NCBI GenBank assembly: GCA_023447635.1
Contig: JAEXNA010000111.1
Coordinates: 1-64,000 of the forward strand
Length of the DNA: 64,000 nt
Origin: Vulcanimicrobiota bacterium
GTDB taxonomy: Bacteria > Vulcanimicrobiota > Xenobia > Xenobiales > JADMJV01
Direction: 5' to 3'
A program made the position numbers and the translations under genes. Numbering within the stretch: the stretch's first letter is position 1; each line of letters opens with the position of its first letter. Positions 8,932 through 16,973 of the stretch are shown here, piece after piece. The notes beneath the pieces are model-generated. The model saw nothing but the letters and a program-made list of their open reading frames with translations. It was not told the origin of the DNA and ran no database searches.

Positions 8932-9396
8932 ATGCCAGCCAAAAGGTTCGTCTACCGACTCCAAAAGATCCTCGAATTCAAGGAGAAGAAGGAAGAAGAA
9001 GAAGGCAAAAAGCTCAACGCTCTGATCCAGCAAGAGGCGGCCGAGCGGCAGAAAAAAGCCATGTTAGAGCAGAAACTGGTCGACACCCAGGCCACTCTGC
9101 GCAACAAGCAGGCCAACGGCACGCTCAACGTCGAGGAGTTGCGCTTCTATCCTGGTCACATCAAGAATATCGAGGCTCAGATCAAGAATCAGGAGTTGCG
9201 ACTTCAAGAGTTAGCCATTAGAATCAGAGAGCAGAGGAATGCCCTTTTGAAGGCGGCTCAGGAGCGGCAAGTCTACCAGAAGCACAAAGAGAAATGCCAG
9301 GAAGAATGGCAGGCGGAGATCGACATGGCCGAAGCCATCATGCTCGATGAACTCGCCACCCTGAATTTTGCGAGAAATAAGGCCAAGTTCGAGTGA
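8932..9396 (+). CDS. fliJ: Flagellar export protein FliJ
   Basis: Central stalk of the export ATPase and chaperone escort. 154 residues, almost wholly coiled coil, beginning KRFVYRLQKILEFKEKKEEEE, the typical FliJ opening. Sequence is weakly conserved in this family, so the call leans on length, coiled coil and position after fliI. GAGGTAAAG precedes the ATG. Confidence 0.9.
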   Translation: MPAKRFVYRLQKILEFKEKKEEEEGKKLNALIQQEAAERQKKAMLEQKLVDTQATLRNKQANGTLNVEELRFYPGHIKNIEAQIKNQELRLQELAIRIREQRNALLKAAQERQVYQKHKEKCQEEWQAEIDMAEAIMLDELATLNFARNKAKFE

Positions 9397-9417
9397 CGGG
9401 CCACAAGGAGGAACGCT

Positions 9418-10056
9418 TTGTCGATTTTTAATCGTATATCGCAGATCGAGAACAAGATCGGAACGATCGAGGCTCGGCTGAACGGGGGGATCGGGAATCC
9501 TAGCCCGATGGGGAATGCGAAGCTTTCCGGCGGTCAGGCCAACCCGATCGCCAACCAGCCCGGAGCCGCCCAGTTTGCCGGGATCATCAACTCGCTGGCC
9601 GAGAAGGACAAGTTCGCACCCGGACAAGCCGTGGGAGCGCCGGTGGGCACCGTCACCGGTCGACTTGACTCGGCCTCCGTGCAGCCTTATATCGCCGAGG
9701 CCGCAGCGGCCCACGGCGTCGACCCCGCGCTGATCGAGGCCGTCATCAAGCAAGAGTCGGCCTACGACCCTAACGCCGCTTCCGGTGTGGGCGCTCAGGG
9801 TCTGATGCAGCTGATGCCCGAGACCGCCAAAGAGCTGGGCGTCACCAACTCTCTGGACCCCCGTCAGAACGTGATGGGCGGCACCAAGTACCTGCGCCAG
9901 CTGCTCGACCGCTACGACGGGAATATGACCAAAGCGATCGCGTCTTATAACGCAGGCATGGGCAACGTCGACCACTACGGCGGGGTGCCTCCCTTCCCGG
10001 AGACGCAGAACTACGTCCAAAAGGTCCTGGATAACTACCAGGGCTTCAAGGGCTAA
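9418..10056 (+). CDS. Lytic transglycosylase (SLT domain), flagellar
   Basis: Cleaves peptidoglycan glycan strands, here presumably to let the rod through the wall, the job done by FlgJ or separate SLT enzymes elsewhere. 212 residues. The first ~80 residues are a helical then Gly/Pro-rich segment with no signal peptide. The SLT domain spans about residues 85-205: VDPALIEAVIKQESAYDP carries the catalytic Glu, followed by GAQGLMQLMPETA and ASYNAGMGNVD. TTG start with strong AAGGAGG. Lack of a Sec signal suggests export through the flagellar gate (inference). Confidence 0.9.
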   Translation: MSIFNRISQIENKIGTIEARLNGGIGNPSPMGNAKLSGGQANPIANQPGAAQFAGIINSLAEKDKFAPGQAVGAPVGTVTGRLDSASVQPYIAEAAAAHGVDPALIEAVIKQESAYDPNAASGVGAQGLMQLMPETAKELGVTNSLDPRQNVMGGTKYLRQLLDRYDGNMTKAIASYNAGMGNVDHYGGVPPFPETQNYVQKVLDNYQGFKG

Positions 10057-10103
10057 GCTCCCAGCCTCGTATCGCACCGACCATCTTTGAATCTGGAGTA
10101 AGC

Positions 10104-11051
10104 ATGGAAGCCAATAGCATCAACACCCTGACCGGAACCGCCGAAAAGCGGGCCAAGAAAGAGACCGGAAGCGCGGGCGGCAACGCCGACGCTTTCGAGA
10201 CCGCCATGGGCGAGGCCAACGTCGGCGAGGCCGAAGGGAAGAAGGCCGACCTGATCGAGCGTGACGTCAAGGACAGCGAGCTCAAGGAGCACGCCGAGGC
10301 CAAAGAGCACGGGAAAGAGGGCAAGAAGGTCACGGGCAAGGTTTCCGACTACGTCAAGACCATGCAGGGCAAGGACCCCGCTACGCTTTCGATGGTCGAA
10401 AAGGGCGCCTTCCGCGTCGGCGAGTTCGCCAACGGTGGCCAGAAGGTGGCCGGTAGCCCGGCCAGCGGACTGGCCCAGATGCTGGCCAGCCAGGGGATTA
10501 ACGTTTCCGGTTTCTCGCCCGAGCAGCTCAAGGGGCTGATGTCGCGGATGGACACCAAGGACCTGGGCAAGATGCTCTCTCAGGTCAAGGTCGAGCCCGG
10601 CGCCAACAGCACTCTGGCTCAGGACGAGAAGCACCTCAAGGACCTCAAAGAGAAGCTGGTTCAGGCCGCTCAGAACACCCCTGTCGAGCAGCAGGCGTTC
10701 AATCTCGAAGCGCTGGTCACCGCCGGCACCTCGAAGGGCGCCGGCGAGGCCGCTCGCGACGAGCAGCGACGCCAGGTGATGGACCAGATCCTGGCCCAGA
10801 TCGACGTGCGCAACGTGGCCAACCAGACCGAGATGAATCTGCGACTGAACCCCGAGTATCTGGGCGAGGTCAAGATCACCCTGGTTCACGACGACGAGGG
10901 CGGGGTCAAGGCGATGTTCAAGACCACGTCCAAGGCGACTCGCGAAGTTCTCGACGAGAACGGCACCGAGCTGATCGAGCAGGCCCGCGGCAAAGGTGTC
11001 CGCATCGGCTCCATGGCGGTCCAGCTCGTCGACGACATCGAGTCGGCCTAA
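10104..11051 (+). CDS. fliK: Flagellar hook-length control protein FliK
   Basis: Secreted ruler that ends hook growth and switches export specificity. 315 residues. The conserved C-terminal domain is at about residues 235-312: LRLNPEYLGEVKITLVHDD followed by a GGVKAMFKTTSKATREVL segment, close to the FliK pattern L.P..LG.V.v.l. The N-terminal 200 residues are charged and low in complexity, as in other FliK proteins. GGAG precedes the ATG. Confidence 0.9.
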   Translation: MEANSINTLTGTAEKRAKKETGSAGGNADAFETAMGEANVGEAEGKKADLIERDVKDSELKEHAEAKEHGKEGKKVTGKVSDYVKTMQGKDPATLSMVEKGAFRVGEFANGGQKVAGSPASGLAQMLASQGINVSGFSPEQLKGLMSRMDTKDLGKMLSQVKVEPGANSTLAQDEKHLKDLKEKLVQAAQNTPVEQQAFNLEALVTAGTSKGAGEAARDEQRRQVMDQILAQIDVRNVANQTEMNLRLNPEYLGEVKITLVHDDEGGVKAMFKTTSKATREVLDENGTELIEQARGKGVRIGSMAVQLVDDIESA

Positions 11052-11116
11052 ACCCCGCCACCACGCGCTTCAGGGCGTTTCTACCCCGGTGGGAGACGGC
11101 CCCGTAAGCGGGGGAT

Positions 11117-11160
11117 GTTAACTCTCGGTTTACTCGAAGTTCACATCCGGTTAACAAGGC
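11117..11160 (+). promoter_or_regulatory. Four phased 11-bp GTTnAC direct repeats
   Basis: Units start at 11117, 11128, 11139 and 11150: GTTAACTCTCG, GTTTACTCGAA, GTTCACATCCG and GTTAACAAGGC. Each is exactly 11 bases and all match GTTnAC. Such phased repeats are the known binding pattern of PhoB/PhoP-type response regulators (Pho boxes). CTTAAC at 11164 and possible -10 sequences TAAAAC (11171) or TAAGAC (11179) follow, so the array would overlap the -35 region of the promoter for the gene at 11218. Confidence 0.7.
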
Positions 11161-11217
11161 TCCCTTAACCTAAAACTGTAAGACGAGACACGACGGGATA
11201 CCGTCTCAGGAGGAAAG

Positions 11218-12033
11218 ATGTTCGATTTTCACGGCGCTGCCAACAGCATTTCCCAGAACCAGGACCAGCTGCAAAGTCGCTTCGACAACATGAAGAACCA
11301 GTTCACCCCGGGCTACAAAGCCGAGGTGGTAGAGTTCAATGAAATCATGAGCTCGACGACGGGTGGCGGCGCCAAGACGCGCAAAGCCTCCATCTCCTTC
11401 GACCAGGGCAAAATCTTCAAGACCCAGACGGCCACCAACCTGGCCATCAACGGTCGCGGATTCTTCGTGGTCTCGGACGGAAACCAGAAGCACTACACCC
11501 GTGACGGTCGCTTCACCTGGCAGGAAGGCCAGCTGAAGGACTCCTTCGGAAAGACCGTCGTCGGTTACCCGCTGGACTCGCAGGGCAACATCTCCGGCGG
11601 AGAGACCCCCCTGTCGCTCTCGATGGATCCCCAGACCAAGCTCTACGGCGGTAAGTACACCGGCTTCCAGTTCGACGAGACCGGTAAGGTCTACGGCGAA
11701 GCGATGCTGACCGACCCCACCACCGGCCAGCAGATCAAGACGACCACCCCCCTGTTCCAGGTTGGGGTCGCCTCCTTCGCCAACGCTTCGGGCCTCGAGC
11801 GTAGCGGTACCACCTCCTTCCAGGAGTCGGAAGACTCTGGTCAGGCCACCATGGGTGTTGCTGGTCAGGGCGCCCTGGGCAGCATCGCCACCGGAAGCCT
11901 CGAGCTTTCGAACGTGGACTTCATGCAGGAAGGCGCTGCTATCGGTATGACCAAGCAGAACTTCGAAGCCAACATGGCCGCCTTCAAAGCGATGGACAAG
12001 CTCACCCAGTCCGCGCTGGGCCTGGTTCGCTAA
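11218..12033 (+). CDS. Flagellar rod/hook-family protein (FlgF/FlgG/FlgE type)
   Basis: Axial protein exported by the flagellar gate. 271 residues, the length of FlgF/FlgG. Family features: NLAINGRGFFVVSDG and YTRDGRFTWQ in the first half, then GSLELSNVDFMQE and the C-terminal NFEANMAAFKAMDKLTQSALGL. The N-terminus is odd: the usual ANNxANxxTxGFK motif is replaced by a Gln/Asn-rich segment ending FTPGYK. Length favours a rod protein over the hook. It has its own promoter region with the 11-bp repeats, and a terminator follows, so it is a single-gene unit. Confidence 0.88.
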   Translation: MFDFHGAANSISQNQDQLQSRFDNMKNQFTPGYKAEVVEFNEIMSSTTGGGAKTRKASISFDQGKIFKTQTATNLAINGRGFFVVSDGNQKHYTRDGRFTWQEGQLKDSFGKTVVGYPLDSQGNISGGETPLSLSMDPQTKLYGGKYTGFQFDETGKVYGEAMLTDPTTGQQIKTTTPLFQVGVASFANASGLERSGTTSFQESEDSGQATMGVAGQGALGSIATGSLELSNVDFMQEGAAIGMTKQNFEANMAAFKAMDKLTQSALGLVR

Positions 12034-12070
12034 AACGGCAAAGCTCTTTCTCTTCTTCGAAAGAGAATGG

Positions 12071-12110
12071 AAGGTCTGACTCGAAAGGGTCAGACCTTCT
12101 TAGCGTTTTA
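12071..12110 (+). terminator. Terminator after the rod/hook gene
   Basis: Perfect 11-bp stem: GAAGGTCTGAC (12071-12081) with GTCAGACCTTC (12090-12100), followed by TTAGCGTTTT. This ends the unit that starts at 11218. Confidence 0.8.
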
Positions 12111-12350
12111 GGCCATCGGTCGACAAAGGTTGTAGGAGCAACGGGGAAAGCGCCAGGGGCAAAGGCGACCCGGAAGCGACAGGCAAGAGAAACCGTTCTG
12201 TGCCGAGTGGGTTAGGAAACCCGCCCGCCATGGAGGTGACTCCTGGCTTGTCTCTAATGTTCCGCTAACGCCCTTTTGTTTACGATGGTCCGTCGCGCCG
12301 GGGGAATTGGTGGAGCGATCCCCAGGTGACATTGAGATATCGAGTGTAGG
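12111..12350 (+). other. Upstream region of fliM
   Basis: No gene is supported here. A promoter for the fliM operon is expected because a terminator lies just before. Candidate elements are weak: TACGAT near 12281 as -10, with no good -35. The frame of fliM is closed by TGA at 12333-12335, which fixes the fliM start at or after 12351. Confidence 0.4.
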
Positions 12351-13289
12351 ATGAGAACCGGCTTGAAACCACCGCATGGAGGGGGTCCTCCAAACCCATA
12401 CAATTTTGGTCAGCCCGATAAGTTCAACACGGACCAAAATAAGTTTCTGGAAAAAATCTTCGTCGATTTCGCCGAAGGCACGGTCCAGAAGCTGGCCCCG
12501 CTGTTGCAGAGCCGGTATAACATGGAGCTTATCTCCATCAAGACCCGGACTTATCATTCGTACTTGAACTCGCTGCCCGAGCCGACGCCGATTCTGGTGT
12601 TCGGCGTCAGCGAGCAGGTCTCGGGCTTCCTGGACATCGACTTCGATCTGTCGTTCGCCCTATTCGAAAAGCTGATGGGTGGGCGCGGTGGCCCGCCTCG
12701 CGACGACCAGCGCCCGTACTTCACGGACCTGGAAAAGACCATCCTCAAGATTCCGTTCATGAAGATCCTGGAGTCTTACGGAGAAGCTTGGAAAGATGTG
12801 CAGCAGCTCGAGGCCAAATACCAGAGCCTGGAGTTCAACCCCAACGCCGTCTACATCTGCTCTCCCTCGGAGATCATGGTGGTCACCTCGTTCCAGGTCG
12901 ACGTCGCCCAGGCCGAAGGACTGCTCAGCCTCTGTCTGCCGTTCCGGCACCTCAAAGAGCTGATCCCGAAACGTTCCTTCGACGAGTTCGTTCATCAGAA
13001 GACGTCGATGAATCTCCCGAAGGATGACAAGATCATCTTCCCGGAGACGATTCAGAGCGCTAAGGTGCCCCTGGGCGTGAGTCTGGGGCGAGCCGAACTC
13101 CTGTTCCAGGAGCTGCTCTCGCTCGAGGTCGGCGACACCATCCGACTGGATGCCGAAATCACCCAGCCGCTAAAAATCAAAGTCAACGATAAGACCAAAT
13201 TCCTGGGGCAGCCCGGAATAAAAGACGGGCGAATGGCGACCAAGGTCATCAAGGTGCTCGAAGAAGGGGATGAAGACTACGATGAGTGA
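12351..13289 (+). CDS. fliM: Flagellar motor switch protein FliM (short N-terminus)
   Basis: Middle C-ring protein linking FliG to FliN. 312 residues. The conserved core begins PNPYNFGQPDKFNTDQNKFL at residue ~15 and runs through the CheC-like middle domain to a C-terminal SpoA/FliN-like domain (about 225-300). The usual N-terminal CheY-binding peptide (LSQxEIDALL) is absent: only about 15 Gly/Pro-rich residues precede the core, and a stop 16 bases upstream of the ATG excludes a longer form. It opens the fliM-fliR operon. Confidence 0.95.
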   Translation: MRTGLKPPHGGGPPNPYNFGQPDKFNTDQNKFLEKIFVDFAEGTVQKLAPLLQSRYNMELISIKTRTYHSYLNSLPEPTPILVFGVSEQVSGFLDIDFDLSFALFEKLMGGRGGPPRDDQRPYFTDLEKTILKIPFMKILESYGEAWKDVQQLEAKYQSLEFNPNAVYICSPSEIMVVTSFQVDVAQAEGLLSLCLPFRHLKELIPKRSFDEFVHQKTSMNLPKDDKIIFPETIQSAKVPLGVSLGRAELLFQELLSLEVGDTIRLDAEITQPLKIKVNDKTKFLGQPGIKDGRMATKVIKVLEEGDEDYDE

Positions 13290-13584
13290 TCACGGTCCGA
13301 GATCGGTCCAGTTCGGGCAGCTTGATGGAGGCGCGGGCGCGGTACCCAACCCTCACGGCATCGAACTGCTCAAGGACGTCTCGCTGGTCGTCCAGGCCGA
13401 ACTGGGGAAAACCAAGCGGTTGGTCAAGGACATCCTTCGTCTGCAGGTCGGCTCGGTGCTCCAGTTGGAAAAAGAGGCTGGCGAGCCGGTCGACATCCTG
13501 GTCAACAACAAACCTATCGCCCGCGGCGAGGTTGTAGAGATCGACGGGCAGTACGGTGTCCGGATCACGGAGATCGTTCGATAA
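13282..13584 (+). CDS. fliN: Flagellar switch protein FliN, first copy
   Basis: C-ring base protein made of one SpoA domain. About 100 residues. The domain (about 28-100) reads LLKDVSLVVQAELGKTK...ILRLQVGSVLQLEKEAGEPVDILVNNKPIARGEVVEIDGQYGVRITEI, classic FliN. It overlaps the fliM end. ATG 13282 or ATG 13270 could start it; I prefer 13282 since 13270 sits directly against the GGGG stretch. Followed at once by a second fliN. Confidence 0.93.
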   Translation: MSDHGPRSVQFGQLDGGAGAVPNPHGIELLKDVSLVVQAELGKTKRLVKDILRLQVGSVLQLEKEAGEPVDILVNNKPIARGEVVEIDGQYGVRITEIVR

Positions 13585-13862
13585 TGTCCCAGGGGCGCGG
13601 CCCGGACTACTTGCCCGAAGGGTTCTACGGCGACCTCAGCATCCTACAGGACGTGCCTATGGTGCTCGAGGCCGAAATGGGACGGGCAAGCAAAAGTTTG
13701 AGAGACGTGTTGAGAATCGGTGAGGGCTCTGTCATCGATTTCGACAAAGAGGCGAACGAGCCGGTCGACTTGACCATCAACGGCAAGCTGATCGCTCGAG
13801 GGGAGATCGTCGAAATCGAAGGAAATTACGGAGTCCGAATTACGGAACTGATCTATTCCTGA
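13584..13862 (+). CDS. fliN: Flagellar switch protein FliN, second copy
   Basis: A second SpoA-domain protein, 92 residues, overlapping the first by one base. The core matches copy one closely (DVPMVLEAEMGRA, GSVIDFDKEANEPVDLTINGK, IEGNYGVRITELI). The two could form a heteromeric pair in the C-ring, as FliM/FliN SpoA domains do elsewhere. A tandem pair is unusual for a flagellar operon. Confidence 0.92.
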   Translation: MSQGRGPDYLPEGFYGDLSILQDVPMVLEAEMGRASKSLRDVLRIGEGSVIDFDKEANEPVDLTINGKLIARGEIVEIEGNYGVRITELIYS

Positions 13863-13873
13863 GGTGGTGTAGC

Positions 13874-14611
13874 GTGAGAAGACAGAGGCGTCGCGGAAGG
13901 CTTTTCCTCCTGACATGCCTTGGCGTGGCGTGGCTGCAGGGCGGCGCGCTGGCTCAGCAGCCGTCGGGAACGCCGGTCGTCGCTACCTCGACTCCCACCG
14001 CCAAGGCCCCGCCTAAAGGAATGGCCTCGCCGAAGACGGGTTCCGCGAGCGGGACCGTCAAGGCCACTCCTTCCTCGGCAAGCGCCAGCGCCTCTCCCGC
14101 GCCCACAACTCCCACCCCTGCGGTGTCTCCCCTCATCCCCGGGAAGCTCGACTATTCGGCCGGGTCGGCTCGAGAGGTACAGGACTGGAAGCAGGCCGGG
14201 GCGGTCGGGCAGTCCACCTTCATGGACAAGCTGCGAACGATGACCTGGACCCTGGCGCTGATCTGTTTTCTGGTCTGGCTGGTCGGCAAGTTCGCCCCTA
14301 AAGGGACGCTGGAGAAGTTCGGACTGCCCACGGTAGAGTCCGGCAGCCTGATCGAGGTCCTCGAGAAGAAGCGAATGTCGCCTGGGCGAAGCATCCTGCT
14401 GCTGAGGGTTGGCCCCAAGGTCCTGGCCGTGGCAGCCACCGAGAGTGGCTACAGCACCCTCGCTGAGTTAGATGGCGAAGCGGTCAAAAAACATCTCGAC
14501 GAACGGGCCGAGAAAGCGCCTCCCGAGACGACCCCGTCCGTACCCAGTGGCCCCTCGGGCGTGGCGAAGCACTATCTTTCTATCATTCCCGGACTAGGAG
14601 CAAAGAAATGA
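13874..14611 (+). CDS. fliO: Flagellar biosynthetic protein FliO
   Basis: Membrane protein that helps assemble the FliP ring of the export gate. 245 residues, longer than usual. It has a basic N-terminus plus hydrophobic segment ending at AQQ (signal peptide or first anchor), a Thr/Ser/Pro/Ala-rich linker (about 30-90), one membrane helix (about 120-137), and a cytosolic FliO domain with SPGRSILLLRVGPKVLAVAAT. GTG start. The stop overlaps fliP by 4 bases. Confidence 0.88.
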   Translation: MRRQRRRGRLFLLTCLGVAWLQGGALAQQPSGTPVVATSTPTAKAPPKGMASPKTGSASGTVKATPSSASASASPAPTTPTPAVSPLIPGKLDYSAGSAREVQDWKQAGAVGQSTFMDKLRTMTWTLALICFLVWLVGKFAPKGTLEKFGLPTVESGSLIEVLEKKRMSPGRSILLLRVGPKVLAVAATESGYSTLAELDGEAVKKHLDERAEKAPPETTPSVPSGPSGVAKHYLSIIPGLGAKK

Positions 14612-15408
14612 GACGACAGGCCACCCTCTGGAGCTTTGCTTTCCTGCTGCTGCTCTTTCTGGGTTTCGCGGGGCCGGCTTTAGCCCAGCAGGAGATCCCC
14701 CCTATCGAATTGCCTTCGATCACCATCAACGGCGCGCCTCAAGCCGAAAAGGCCGAGATCTCGACCTTCCTGCAGGTGATGTTCTTCATGAGCATCCTGA
14801 GCCTGGCGCCCTACATTCTGGTGATGAGCACCGCCTTCATCCGCATCGTGATCACGCTTTCGTTCCTGCGCACCGCGCTGGGGACGCAGCAGGTGCCTCC
14901 TACCCAGGTGCTGATGGGTCTGGCCCTGTTCTTGACCATGTTCGTGATGGCCCCGGTCGGAATCAAAGCCAACGAGACGGCGATTCAGCCGTATCTGGCG
15001 GGCAATATCAAGCAGGCGGAGTTTGTTACCAAGCTGCTGGCGCCGTCCCGCGAGTTTATGCTGCGCCAGACTCGCGGCCCGGACATCGAACTGTTCCTGG
15101 AGCTGTCGCACGTCAAGGTCAAGCCGAAGACGCCGGAAGACATTCCGCTGTACGTGGTGCTGCCGTCGTTCGTGCTCTCCGAGATCAAGACCGCCTTCCA
15201 GATCGGATTCTTGCTCTACCTACCGTTCCTGGTTATCGACATGATCGTCAGCTCGGTTTTGATGTCGATGGGTATGTTCATGCTCAGCCCGATGACCATT
15301 TCGCTGCCGTTCAAGCTGCTGATGTTCGTGCTCATCGACGGTTGGGAGCTGGTCATCAAAGGCGTGGTCAAGAGCTTTAATCCTATCGGGACAGGGACCG
15401 GCCCATGA
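14608..15408 (+). CDS. fliP: Flagellar export gate protein FliP
   Basis: Five copies form the core of the export channel. 266 residues. Signal peptide to about residue 26 (ends ALAQQ), then four membrane helices. Family signatures: MSTAFIRIVITLSFLRTALGTQQVPPTQVLMGLALFLTMFVMAP region and SSVLMSMGMFMLSPMTISLPFKLLMFVL region. Overlaps fliO and fliQ by 4 bases each. Confidence 0.96.
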   Translation: MRRQATLWSFAFLLLLFLGFAGPALAQQEIPPIELPSITINGAPQAEKAEISTFLQVMFFMSILSLAPYILVMSTAFIRIVITLSFLRTALGTQQVPPTQVLMGLALFLTMFVMAPVGIKANETAIQPYLAGNIKQAEFVTKLLAPSREFMLRQTRGPDIELFLELSHVKVKPKTPEDIPLYVVLPSFVLSEIKTAFQIGFLLYLPFLVIDMIVSSVLMSMGMFMLSPMTISLPFKLLMFVLIDGWELVIKGVVKSFNPIGTGTGP

Positions 15409-15716
15409 TGCCGCTGCCCTTTGCCCAGGAGATTTTTGACGCCATCTTCATGGGTATGATCCAGAAGACGCTCAAGATGATCCTGACCCTGTCGGCGCCG
15501 ATGCTGATGGCCGCTATCATCACGGGTGTGGCCGTGGCGATGTTCCAGGCGGTGACCAAGGTCCAGGAGCAGACCTTGTCGTTTATTCCGAAGATCGTGG
15601 CGACGTTCATCGCTCTGGTCCTTTACATTCCCGGCGCCAAGGTCGAATGCGAGGCGTTTTTGATCGAGACGTTCGACTACATAGCTCAGATGCAAGTGGA
15701 TGCGATCCTGAAATGA
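15405..15716 (+). CDS. fliQ: Flagellar export gate protein FliQ, first copy
   Basis: Small two-helix protein that wraps the outside of the FliP-FliR channel. 103 residues. Helices at about 25-47 and 60-78; the family motif region is FQAVTKVQEQTLSFIPKI. Starts inside the fliP end and its stop overlaps the start of a second FliQ. Confidence 0.94.
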   Translation: MMPLPFAQEIFDAIFMGMIQKTLKMILTLSAPMLMAAIITGVAVAMFQAVTKVQEQTLSFIPKIVATFIALVLYIPGAKVECEAFLIETFDYIAQMQVDAILK

Positions 15717-16018
15717 TGAACCTGATGCTGCTGTTCGCTGACCTCAGTGAGGATTTCGTTCTCGAGATCTGCACGCGCGCCCTGATCCTGATCATGCTCC
15801 TGTCGGCGCCTATGCTGATGTCGGCGCTGGCGGTCGGTCTCTGTATCTCGATCATCCAGGCCACCACCCAGATCCAGGAGCAGACTCTGTCCTCCGTGCC
15901 CAAGATGGCCGTGACGTTCGTGACTCTGATCATCTGTGGCCCCTGGTGTATGGACATGATCGGCACCTATGCCCGAGAACTGTTCGAAGCCATCGCCACC
16001 ACGGCGCCCACCAGGTGA
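15713..16018 (+). CDS. fliQ: Flagellar export gate protein FliQ, second copy
   Basis: A second complete FliQ, about 101 residues, directly behind the first. It carries the same core, IQATTQIQEQTLSSVPKM, and two membrane helices. Adjacent ATG codons at 15713 and 15716 could start it. The frame is intact and distinct from copy one (roughly one third identical by eye), so this is an old duplication, not an assembly error. The operon continues fliP-fliQ-fliQ-fliR. Confidence 0.92.
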   Translation: MMNLMLLFADLSEDFVLEICTRALILIMLLSAPMLMSALAVGLCISIIQATTQIQEQTLSSVPKMAVTFVTLIICGPWCMDMIGTYARELFEAIATTAPTR

Positions 16019-16022
16019 ACCG

Positions 16023-16862
16023 GTGAATCCGAACGACCTCCCGCCCATGCCGCAAGTCGGAAGCTTTTACAACGCTTTCGGAACTTGTCTGCTGGCCTTC
16101 GTTCGTATCGTGCTGATTTTCCGTCAGGCGCCGATTCTCGGTTCCAACCATATGAAGAACCAGGTCAAGATCGGCCTGGCCGCGCTGATGGCGCTGGTCG
16201 CCTTCCCCTCGCTGAAGATTCCGGACAACTTCCCCACCGAACCGAGAGCTTACATTCTGTGCATCCTGAGTCAGATCGGGGTGGGCCTGGCGATCGGCTT
16301 CGTCTCCTACCTGGTGATGGCAGCAGCCCAGTTCGGTGGAGAGATGATGGACATCCAGATGGGACTGTCCGCCGCAGCGACGATGGACCCGTCGACCGGC
16401 GGTACCTCGAAGCTGATCATGCGCCTGAACTTCTACTTCGCGATGCTGCTGTATCTGACCACCAACGGACATCACGAGTTCTTTCGCGCGCTTTACCATT
16501 CGTTCGACATCATTCCGGTGACCACGTTCAACGTCAACGGCGACCTGATCGAACTGTTTATCCGGCATACCGAGGACATCTTCATCATCGGCCTCCAGAT
16601 CGCCGCGCCGCCGCTGGCGGCGCTGTTCATTACCCAGATCGCTATGGGGCTGGTGTCCAAGGTGGCGCCGCAGATGAACGTGTTCATGCTCAGTTTCCCG
16701 ATGAACATCGGGGTCGGTATGATGATGCTCTCGGTCGGGCTGCCGGTGATCGAAGAGCTTCTGATCAACCAGTTCGACGTCAACATCCAGGAAACGTACC
16801 AGGTGATCAACATCTTGATGCAGCCGGCGGTGACTCCATCACCGACGCCGCCACCGATATGA
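16023..16862 (+). CDS. fliR: Flagellar export gate protein FliR
   Basis: Closes the FliP-FliQ-FliR channel. 279 residues with about six membrane helices. Typical segments: FVRIVLIFRQAPILGSNHMK, the AAAQFGGEMMDIQMGLS region, and PPLAALFITQIAMGLVSKVAPQMNVFMLSFPM region. The open frame begins upstream at 15969, but GTG 16023, just after the fliQ stop and with an AGGTG upstream, fits better. Confidence 0.94.
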   Translation: MNPNDLPPMPQVGSFYNAFGTCLLAFVRIVLIFRQAPILGSNHMKNQVKIGLAALMALVAFPSLKIPDNFPTEPRAYILCILSQIGVGLAIGFVSYLVMAAAQFGGEMMDIQMGLSAAATMDPSTGGTSKLIMRLNFYFAMLLYLTTNGHHEFFRALYHSFDIIPVTTFNVNGDLIELFIRHTEDIFIIGLQIAAPPLAALFITQIAMGLVSKVAPQMNVFMLSFPMNIGVGMMMLSVGLPVIEELLINQFDVNIQETYQVINILMQPAVTPSPTPPPI

Positions 16863-16886
16863 AATGGGGGCTGGCATGCGAGGGAC

Positions 16887-16908
16887 TTTAACAAACCCGT
16901 GCTATGAT
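16887..16908 (+). promoter_or_regulatory. Possible promoter before flhB
   Basis: TTTAAC at 16888-16893 and TATGAT at 16903-16908. The -10 is good but the spacing to TTTAAC is only about 9-10 bases, so TTTAAC would be an activator-like site and not a -35. Confidence 0.35.
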
Positions 16909-16973
16909 GGCGGGGCAGGGCCCCAAGGTTGGCTTTGCTATGGCATCCGTTCTTGCCGGGGAAAGGTTAGCAG

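Noticed and set aside
15405..16018. The two fliQ genes as one gene split by a frameshift
   Set aside because: Each has a complete two-helix FliQ sequence with its own conserved QEQTLS core.
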